Assembly (NCBI RefSeq): GCF_964204865.1
Contig: NC_135250.1
Span: 12,710,001-12,774,000 of the forward strand
Reading direction: 5' to 3'
Length of the DNA: 64,000 nt
From: Styela clava
Lineage: Eukaryota; Chordata; Ascidiacea; Stolidobranchia; Styelidae
In this document: piece by piece, positions 57,491 to 64,000 of the stretch
Layout of the letters: each line of letters starts with the position of its first letter
Numbering within the stretch: position 1 is the first letter of the stretch
Translations under genes and position numbers: made by a program
The notes under the pieces: generated by a model
Databases searched by the model: none
Told to the model about the DNA's origin: nothing
What the model saw: the letters and a program-made list of their open reading frames with translations, nothing else

Positions 57491-57779
57491 TAAACAACTC
57501 TCAAAAAAGTATAAAAAATTTTTATGCACTGTAACAGACGCTTTAGCTTGTTTACTATATATTAACAATAAGAGGAGTGTAGTTAATGATTGTTTTGCTT
57601 TATTTGCTATTGTGAAACTAATCAAAATATACACCTTCTTTTAAAAATCATTGGGAACATTTAATTTTACGCGTGGGTATTTTCTGCGATTCTGTCAGTC
57701 ACAATTTTGTGTTTTGCTGATAGCTTCACAAAGGGTACGGCAATGTAGCGCATCACTCTGCTTTAGAGGCTCAGATTTT

Positions 57780-57825
57780 GTTGAGCCAGGCCAACTAGAA
57801 GTGCATGTGGTACAAAACTATACAT
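57780..57825. mobile_element. Solo end of the 49598-50061 MITE family
   Basis: TTGAGCCAGGCCAACTAGAAGTGCATGTGGTACAAAACTATA matches 50011-50054 of the MITE with few changes. The partner end was not found. Confidence 0.7.
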
Positions 57826-58038
57826 ACCGATCTATTTGCTAAATTTGTAAATGCTATCAAGTTTTATTGAATACTGTTTTTCAATTCAGCAGTTAATGTA
57901 ATAGTGAATGTGGACTGGGAAAAACCCTATAAAAATTATTCTGTAAATTACTGAATTTGAAAGATAATTAGACTATCAAGCTCTAGTTTGCTTCTGGAAT
58001 TCAAATTGGAGAGAACGCTCGTAAGTTTCTTATAAACC
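57826..58038 (+). other. Upstream flank of DRG2
   Basis: Short AT-rich spacer between the MITE fragment and the DRG2 ATG. Kozak context AAACCATGGG. Possible acceptor-like pyrimidine tract (CTAGTTTGCTTCTG) ~60 bp upstream; no promoter element recognised. Confidence 0.35.
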
Positions 58039-59133
58039 ATGGGTATCTTAGAGAAGATATCGGAAGTTGAGAAGGAAATTCAAAGGACACAAAAAAACAA
58101 AGCCACTGAATATCATCTTGGGCTGCTGAAAGCTAAACTAGCAAAGTATAGAGCTCAACTTCTTGAAGGGCCAAAGGGATCTGGACAAAAAGGGGAAGGT
58201 TTTGATGTCATGAAATCGGGTGATGCCCGCGTAGCTCTCATTGGATTTCCTTCTGTCGGCAAATCAACTCTATTGTCTACGTTAACCAACACGGAAAGTG
58301 AGCAAGCATCTTATGAGTTCACAACTTTGACTTGCATCCCTGGAGTAATTGAATATAATGGGGCGAATATTCAACTTCTTGATTTACCAGGAATTATCGA
58401 AGGTGCAGCGGGTGGTAAAGGTCGAGGTCGTCAAGTCATTGCAGTTGGTAGAACAGCAGATGTTGTTGTTATGATGCTGGATGCTGCAAAGGGTGAAAAA
58501 CAGAAAGAACTCCTCACCCTAGAGTTAGAAGCCGTGGGAATTCGTCTCAACAAAAAGGTTCCAAATATTTACTTCAAACTTAAAAAAGGTGGAGGACTGT
58601 CATTCAACTCTACATGCGTGTTGACAAAAATAAACGAGAAAATGGTTCAACTAATCCTTCACGAATACAAGATTTTTAATGCTGAAGTTCTCTTTCGCGA
58701 TGATTATGGACCAGACGAATTTATTGATGTTGTAGTTGGGAATAGAAAATATATGTCATGCCTTTATGTTTACAATAAAATTGATCAAATTTCAATTGAG
58801 GAGGTTGACAGGATCGCACGACAACCACATAGTGTTGTCATCAGTTGCAACATGAAATTGAATTTAGACTATCTACTCGAAAAAATGTGGGAGTATTTGG
58901 CTCTTATGACTGTATATACAAAAAAGCCTGCAAAAAAGCCAGACTTTAGTGATGGGTTGATTTTACGTGCAAATTGTACTGTGGAGCATGCTTGCCATGC
59001 TGTGCATAGATCGTTAGTATCAGGTTTTAAATATGCTCAAGTCTGGGGAAGGAGCGCAAAATACAATGGTCAACATGTAGGCTTGACTCACCAATTATGT
59101 CACGAAGATGTTTTACAAATTGTTAAAAAGTGA
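58039..59133 (+). CDS. DRG2: Developmentally regulated GTP-binding protein 2, intronless
   Basis: Cytosolic OBG/DRG-family GTPase; DRG2 pairs with DFRP2/RWDD1 and acts around translation and membrane traffic. 364 aa, identical in length to human DRG2. The N-terminus MGILEKISEVEKEIQRTQKNKATEYHLGLLKAKLAKYRAQLLE is the DRG2 (not DRG1) helix-turn-helix. G1 GFPSVGKS (69-76), switch region YEFTTLTCIPG (92-102), G3 DLPG (115-118) with the GRGRQVIAVGRTADV block after it, G4 NKID (246-249). The inserted S5D2L-type segment (HEYKIFNAEVLFRDD) and C-terminal TGS domain (~290-364, ending HEDVLQIVKK) are complete. Single exon, whereas vertebrate DRG2 has many introns. UBL7 follows 1.07 kb downstream on the same strand. 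All catalytic motifs are intact, so it is probably the functional gene. Confidence 0.95.
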   Translation: MGILEKISEVEKEIQRTQKNKATEYHLGLLKAKLAKYRAQLLEGPKGSGQKGEGFDVMKSGDARVALIGFPSVGKSTLLSTLTNTESEQASYEFTTLTCIPGVIEYNGANIQLLDLPGIIEGAAGGKGRGRQVIAVGRTADVVVMMLDAAKGEKQKELLTLELEAVGIRLNKKVPNIYFKLKKGGGLSFNSTCVLTKINEKMVQLILHEYKIFNAEVLFRDDYGPDEFIDVVVGNRKYMSCLYVYNKIDQISIEEVDRIARQPHSVVISCNMKLNLDYLLEKMWEYLALMTVYTKKPAKKPDFSDGLILRANCTVEHACHAVHRSLVSGFKYAQVWGRSAKYNGQHVGLTHQLCHEDVLQIVKK

Positions 59134-60206
59134 ATATGTAGAACAAAATATATGTAGTGAACTAGGATCTAGTTCACTTTTGTTCGGTGTGACCCGTCCT
59201 ATGCCAGCAGACAATGATTGGTGATAAAGCAACCTTCCTTAATTAATTTGACTGATCATACTGCTTGAATACCTGGTGATGGCAGAATCAAAATTGTTCC
59301 TCCGCAAAATAAAAAACACATATTTGATACTTGTATTTGAATATGATTGTCTTTTATGTTATCGAATAGTCACATCTTTCAGAATTTTATAATTTCAGTA
59401 ACAAGCTGCTAAATTAAAATTTTTATGATCATTAGGCCTGTTTAAATGTAATTTTGAAATTCAATTTTTGATCGATTGAACTATCTCCACTCTTGTATGT
59501 GCAGGGTGACCCCCAAAGAACAGAACCCATAACTTTCTTATAAAGTGATTTATTGTACCCGAAAGTTTCAGCAATGTAAGACGCTCCGCACAAAAATTAT
59601 GTTAACTCTTAGAGTCTAGAATATATCCTGAATGACCTGGGTTGTGTTTTTTTAGGTCACCCTGTTCGAGGCTTTTATGTTGACATATTTCCCAAATAAG
59701 TAGGACATATGGGTATAACAGTTCAAATGTTTATGGCCTCACAAATGTGGGCATTTTTACTGTGAAAAATCTTCTTGTACAGAATTGTATGATAGTAAGT
59801 TATATTTATGTAAGCATAAGGCATGGTCATTTCTGGCGATTTTCCCACTCAGAAAAAGGTTGATGTATTGAATGCAATGTCCGTTTAATTTGGGATACAA
59901 CCATCCATGCAAATCAATCAAACAAATTTTCACAATGTATGAAAAACACCTTTCTTGGATAAAATGAAAGTTGTTCAAATAAATATATTAGTTTTTTTAT
60001 ATGGAAATGGAATGCCTCTACCATATATCAGAATTGACTAATTCCATATTATTACGTAGCAGTATTGTACAAGTGTGGCGAGTGGCGACCTTGTTCTTTT
60101 GAAATTCAACTTATTCCTAATAAATCAATTCTGTATTAAAACAACTTTATTACAGTTAACTGTCATTTTTGTTTTGCCATTTAGATTATCTGATGAATTA
60201 CAAAGC
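59134..60206 (+). other. DRG2 3' UTR and UBL7 upstream region
   Basis: AATAAA at 59308-59313 is the likely DRG2 poly(A) signal. A strong acceptor (TTTTGTTTTGCCATTTAG, AG at 60183-60184) sits 22 bp before the UBL7 ATG, implying a 5' UTR intron or a trans-spliced leader. The 73-codon minus frame at 59757-59978 is not supported. Confidence 0.5.
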
Positions 60207-61307
60207 ATGGAGAACTCATTCAAGCTCCATGTGTCTTATATAGATAATGAAAATATCCACAGATCTGAGCAGATAGTTTTGGATGTGCAATCACCTATTT
60301 ATAAACAATTTAGAGAAAAAATCAATTCAACATTTGGTTTATCTTCGGATGATTACGAGTTGTATTTTGGATTGAAACGGTTAGACTGTAATCCTGACCA
60401 AGAGATGAAGGAGTGGGGATTGCAGTCAGGTAATAGACTCCATGCTATTAGAAAGAAATTACCATCAACAAAACAGGATGTTCCGAAGATAGATTACGCT
60501 AAAGTACAAAATGCTTCTTATGGTTTGGCTACCATGATTCAACATGAGAATCGATCGCATAAAAAATCAGCACTTACCAAACTTTTTGAAGATAAAAAAA
60601 CTATTGACAAAATTATTTCAAACATATCAGGGCTCAGAGAGGACCGTGCAGCAATGGATATTCTGCAGAATGCAAAGTTGTTTAAAGTTATAGTTAATCC
60701 AAAATATTTGAAAAATATTGTTGAAAAGCACCCTTGTTTGGCCATAGCTTTTGAGGCAATGTGGAATACATTGATGACCTCCAGTAAATACTCCAATACA
60801 GCAGCTTCCACAAGCAGTACGGTTTCTATGGACGTGGATGCGGGTCAGTCAAATGAAAGTCATCCTTCATCTTCAAACCAAGCTTCTAATATGATAACTT
60901 TGTCTCAATTATCTGCCGCTATTGCGCAAGCGACACCACCAAGTGAGGGCTACAATTTTCCATATTCAGCTTTCAATACACCAAACTCAAACACAACCAG
61001 TAATACATCAACTACACCTCAAGAAAGAAATGAAACCAGACCTCAGCAGCTCACACCAGAAGCTTTAAACCAAGCGATGCAAGAAGCATTAATGTCAACT
61101 GGTCTTCGAGAAGTCTCTCAATCTCTACAAAGTGAAAGTTCTGCTCCAAGAAGCAATGATTCTGTGTTAAGTGAGGATGTAATGCGAGCAGGACTTGAAC
61201 AGCTTCATTCAATGGGTATAACTGATGATGAAGCCAGTAGGCATGCATTAACTGCAACACAAGGAAATGTTGAAGCGGCAATCAATATATTATTTAGTGG
61301 AAATTGA
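60207..61307 (+). CDS. UBL7: Ubiquitin-like protein 7 (UBL-UBA), coding region intronless
   Basis: UBL-UBA family member; such proteins shuttle between ubiquitinated clients and the proteasome, and vertebrate UBL7 is expressed in marrow stroma. I start at 60207 (MENSFKLHVSY) because a splice acceptor lies between it and an upstream in-frame ATG at 60075. 366 aa (human 380). UBL ~1-80 (YELYFGLKRLDCNPDQEMKEWGLQSGNRLHAIRK aligns with the human IYCGRKLKDDQTLDFYGI block). Middle helical segment ~95-205 (ALTKLFEDKKTIDKIISNISGL ... HPCLAIAFEAMWNTL) matches the family. Ser/Thr/Asn-rich linker contains a conserved MITLSQLSAAIAQA stretch. UBA at ~322-366 (LEQLHSMGITDDEASRHAL...NVEAAINILFSG), with the MGI loop typical of UBA domains. 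AATAAA at 61416-61421. Confidence 0.9.
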   Translation: MENSFKLHVSYIDNENIHRSEQIVLDVQSPIYKQFREKINSTFGLSSDDYELYFGLKRLDCNPDQEMKEWGLQSGNRLHAIRKKLPSTKQDVPKIDYAKVQNASYGLATMIQHENRSHKKSALTKLFEDKKTIDKIISNISGLREDRAAMDILQNAKLFKVIVNPKYLKNIVEKHPCLAIAFEAMWNTLMTSSKYSNTAASTSSTVSMDVDAGQSNESHPSSSNQASNMITLSQLSAAIAQATPPSEGYNFPYSAFNTPNSNTTSNTSTTPQERNETRPQQLTPEALNQAMQEALMSTGLREVSQSLQSESSAPRSNDSVLSEDVMRAGLEQLHSMGITDDEASRHALTATQGNVEAAINILFSGN

Positions 61308-62321
61308 GATATCGATTCTTGAATGATAATTTAGCTTTTTCACAATGTACCCTTGACTTAGCTGTTAAGGAAGTCTATTTTCCGATAACTTATTTCTTCC
61401 TTTGCCACTTATAAAAATAAAAGTTTATTGCTCTGGTAAATTTGCAGATTTAATATTATTTTCAATTTTGTAGATTAAGTGAGGGCCATCATTCTCATAC
61501 AAGCATGATTGATTGCTCTTATATTATAGCGCTTATTAACTGAACCTGCAGTCTCCTATTCCAACAGAGCAGTGCTGAAAAATAAATTAAGAAGAAATAC
61601 TTTGGAGTTCTAAATGAAATGGAAAAAACCTAACTTTGTGTGCAGCTAGTAAACTAATATCCCTTTTCAAAGGAGTAGTTGGTGGGAATTCGTATTAGAA
61701 GTTAAAGAAGTGAATCCACAGCCCAAGTTTTCGACTACAATAAAGAAGGGAGCCAAGGCTGAAAAAATCGAATTCTAGATTCACCAAGTCGGTCCTGGTT
61801 TAAATCTTTAATGTGAACTGTGATCGGCCGCACCTCTGCGCAAAAATTAGCCTGTTAGCTCCAGATTGAACAATATTATATATAGTGACACAGACACTCC
61901 ATCAGGTTAGCTTACTACACATACCTTTAAACTGAAGGTACTCAGGTGCAACAGTTGTGTATACACTTTTCAGACCACGAAGTGGGTGAGGACCGCCTTG
62001 GGAGTTGTACAATCATTAGTTTATTTTTCCACAATACATAAATACACTTTATGAATTGAGAAGTAGGAATGGTATTTCAGGGTGAAGGAAATTCAGAAAA
62101 CCGCGACACCTGTTGCTTTATTCGAAAAAAAGCATGCGTTACTCTTTCAAGCTTTGACTATGCCACCATTTTTCATCCGTATAAATGTAAACCATACTAC
62201 GGAAAACAGCACTTTAGAACTATAGGAGAATCCTCATTTTTTGAAAGAGAACTAGCATGCTTGAAAAAATAATTTTTATTAAAAACTTTATCTGATATAA
62301 ATATAACATAGAAATATATTT
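61308..62321. other. Convergent spacer between UBL7 and DNAI4-like gene
   Basis: Contains the UBL7 poly(A) signal (AATAAA, 61416-61421) and, on the minus strand, AATAAA at 62280-62275 for the dynein chain gene. A 67-codon plus frame at 62069-62272 has no recognisable motif and overlaps the presumed opposing 3' UTR. Confidence 0.45.
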
Positions 62322-63236
62322 TCAGTTCTTGTCATCATTTCGTTGCAGTTGACTGCTCAATGTGCTTTCAATCAGGCTCATCAAAGCATTTGACTGAAAA
62401 TGAAAACAGGGTGAACATGAATACCTTGTGTGGATGCGAGGTTTAGATGGTGGGAAATTTATTTTGAATATTTGGCTCAGTGGTGTGGGGCATCATGCTA
62501 AGCGTTAGGAATTCGCTCGCGACTGCACCGCTGATTACCCTGCATGATTTCATAGGTTCGAATGCGGGGATAATTATGTTCGGGAGGATTGCAGGATTCC
62601 TCGCTGCTGCAGGGTGGTTTACATACCCGCTGGTCGGTTACGGCTTCATGCATTTGAAAACAAGCAACCGGCTAAGTAATCCCATATCTGACATAGACCG
62701 GTAACCGGAAAAGAGTGGCCGTGGTTCGCCATATGATTAAGTCGCCTTATAGGCTTTCCTATCCTATTCCACATACTGTATATGACAAATCATATAAAAC
62801 TGGCAGTATTTACCTGTTTCGTAGATGTACCACCCATGTCCCTCAATTGATAAATAGATACTTGGCCATCACTGTCCCCAACAAGAATACTGTTGGAATT
62901 TTTAGAAAACGTTGCGCAGCTTAACTTGATACCTGGACTTGCCAAGCTTACAATGATTGGATCCAGCCTAAGAAATTGTAACAAAATTCAAGTTTAAAAA
63001 AAACAATTTGATCACAAACAGTGTGAAAGAAAGTGTAAAAAATATAGTTACTCGGCAAAGTAATAATTTTGATCCAGTAAACTTACGTATTAATGGAAAG
63101 ATCCCAAATTTCTACTGAACCTTCATTGACTGAGCAGAAGACCGTGGGGTTATATGGAGACCAACAAATGTCATGAACTGCTTTGGTTGATGAAAATAAA
63201 TTAAGGACAGGTTTCAATTCTGATTGCATCCATAAC
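62322..63236 (-). CDS. WD40 axonemal dynein intermediate chain, C-terminal part (DNAI4/WDR78-like), continues beyond window
   Basis: Three terminal exons on the minus strand: 63236-63087, 62967-62814 and 62393-62322 (stop TGA at 62324-62322), phases agreeing, giving ~123 residues. The first exon encodes a WD repeat (LWMQSELKPVLNL, VHDICWSPYNPTVFCSV, GSVEIWDLS). The second encodes another (LDPIIVSLASPGIKLSCATF, SILVGDSDGQVSIYQLRDM). The last encodes SNALMSLIESTLSSQLQ. The KAVxDICWSP ... VEIWDL ... LDP ... VGDSDGQVSIYQL order is that of axonemal dynein intermediate chains; I favour DNAI4 (WDR78), an inner-arm f/I1 component, over DNAI1-3, but subtype is from memory. A SINE-like insertion lies in the last intron. 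No upstream exon was found up to the right edge. Confidence 0.65.
62475..62768 (+). mobile_element. Putative tRNA-derived SINE (last intron of the dynein chain gene)
   Basis: The most complete copy of the family. The head has GGCTCAGTGGTGTGGGGCATCATGCTAAGCG and, ~75 bp on, AGGTTCGAATGCGGGGAT, spaced like the A and B boxes of a tRNA-type Pol III promoter. The body shares GGTCGGTTACGGCTTCATGC, GGTAACCGGAA and CGTGGTTCGCCATATGATTAAG with the copies in YARS1. Confidence 0.65.
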
Positions 63237-64000
63237 CTGAAATGGAATGAATGGTTGGTTAATCAATAAGACTGTAAATTTCTTGGTAAAATTATTGTTG
63301 TTTAATTGGGAAGTTTTGACTTATTTTCCGCTCCTACAATTTTGACTCAGGAATTTTGAGAGTTCGGATCTGACTCCATAGCAAATATGTATATTAAATA
63401 TGCCTCTGACAAGAAGCTTCATTTAATATCTCCCAAGTTTAAGTGAAAAAACAGGTGACTGTGCAAGAATAATGTGAATCAGGTAATCCAAGGAAAGATT
63501 CTACAGTTTGCTGGGAAATTGTGTATGTACACAAGGTAGAGCTCTGAACCACCATCAATGTATAAAGAGCAAGTTGTGGGAAATACTCAAAACTTCTCTT
63601 GTAAGAAGAAAAATGTCATATTTATGTATTTTAATTATTTTTCTTAATATTTGAGTGATATGAACACAGGAGTAAATTGCAAAAATCAAATTGAATAAAA
63701 CTGATTAAATTTTTTCATGGCAATCCATATTTAAATATCTATCCCAAGAAGGTGAAGACCAATTTGAGCTTCTGCTTCAGATTGTGAAGGAATAGAATCG
63801 TAATTTAAGGACCATTAGGCACATTGTCGATAAACTGCCTAGATTGGGTTCTTGTCCACACACAAGACGCAACTGTTTTTGAGGAGTATCGACTTGCTGT
63901 ACTAAGCTCATTACACGCAAAAACTTTTTATAATTATCATATTTTATTCAGAAGAAAACAAATTCCGGTACTGGTTTTGAGTGTAGGCAATGGAGCATCA
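63237..64000. other. Intron or upstream region of the dynein chain gene
   Basis: No further WD40 exon is visible before the window ends. A minus-strand segment around 63745-63810 can be read as LNYDSIPSQSEAEAQIGLHLLG before a stop, but it has no supporting splice context. Confidence 0.35.

Noticed and set aside
58039-59133. DRG1 as the identity of the intronless GTPase
   Set aside because: The N-terminus MGILEKIS, TCIPGVIEY and length of 364 residues fit DRG2 rather than DRG1 (367 residues, different N-terminus).
60075-60206. In-frame N-terminal extension of UBL7 from the ATG at 60075
   Set aside because: The extension is hydrophobic, unlike any UBL-UBA protein, and is interrupted by a strong splice acceptor at 60183-60184. 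The family N-terminus fits the ATG at 60207.
62555-62575. Functional tRNA gene around the TTCGAAT site
   Set aside because: The B-box-like sequence lies in a repeat with no acceptor stem or cloverleaf that I can fold; a SINE head explains it better.
63745-63870. Terminal exon of another minus-strand gene
   Set aside because: Only ~22 codons of plausible peptide before a stop, no acceptor in phase, and it would lie inside the dynein chain gene.
1-64000. CRISPR arrays, integrated virus or prophage
   Set aside because: No regularly spaced short repeats with unique spacers and no viral structural or replication proteins in any frame; all recognised genes are animal genes.

Overview
This is a metazoan nuclear genome window. 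It is AT-rich, its genes are spliced with short-to-medium introns, and the intergenic space is full of non-autonomous DNA transposons. The protein set (cytosolic tyrosyl-tRNA synthetase with a C-terminal EMAPII-like domain, midnolin, NELF-E, drebrin-like/Abp1, DRG2, UBL7 and an axonemal dynein intermediate chain) indicates a ciliated animal. An invertebrate, perhaps a deuterostome such as a tunicate, is my best guess, but the sequence alone does not prove the phylum. No bacterial, viral or CRISPR content was seen.

Layout. 0-1.4 kb: a foldback MITE and a small two-pass membrane protein gene on the minus strand. 4.3-12.8 kb: YARS1 on the minus strand. I resolved it into 14 exons whose phases all agree (535 aa), with introns packed with hAT, MITE and SINE copies. 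12.8-21.8 kb: mostly non-coding, with two full-length non-autonomous hAT elements. 21.9-39.3 kb: midnolin (MIDN) on the plus strand, 13 exons that splice in frame to 958 aa. 39.3-45.3 kb: MIDN 3' UTR and gene-poor DNA. 45.7-49.2 kb: NELFE and DBNL, both minus and both uninterrupted. 49.2-58.0 kb: repeats, including a ~4 kb head-to-head array of ~370-bp units. 58.0-61.3 kb: DRG2 and UBL7, both plus and both without introns in the coding region. 62.3-63.2 kb: the last three exons of a WD40 dynein intermediate chain, running off the right side on the minus strand.

The genes do not form a single pathway. Shared themes are protein turnover (MIDN carries proteasome substrates and UBL7 is a UBL-UBA protein) and translation and transcription housekeeping (YARS1, DRG2, NELFE). 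The observations most worth following are the complete midnolin gene with its much enlarged linker, the duplicated SH3 domain in DBNL, the inverted satellite array, stress-response-like sites upstream of YARS1, and a hAT element sitting directly after the NELFE stop codon. Exon coordinates below were derived by hand from splice sites, reading-frame phase and remembered family homology; no alignments were run.
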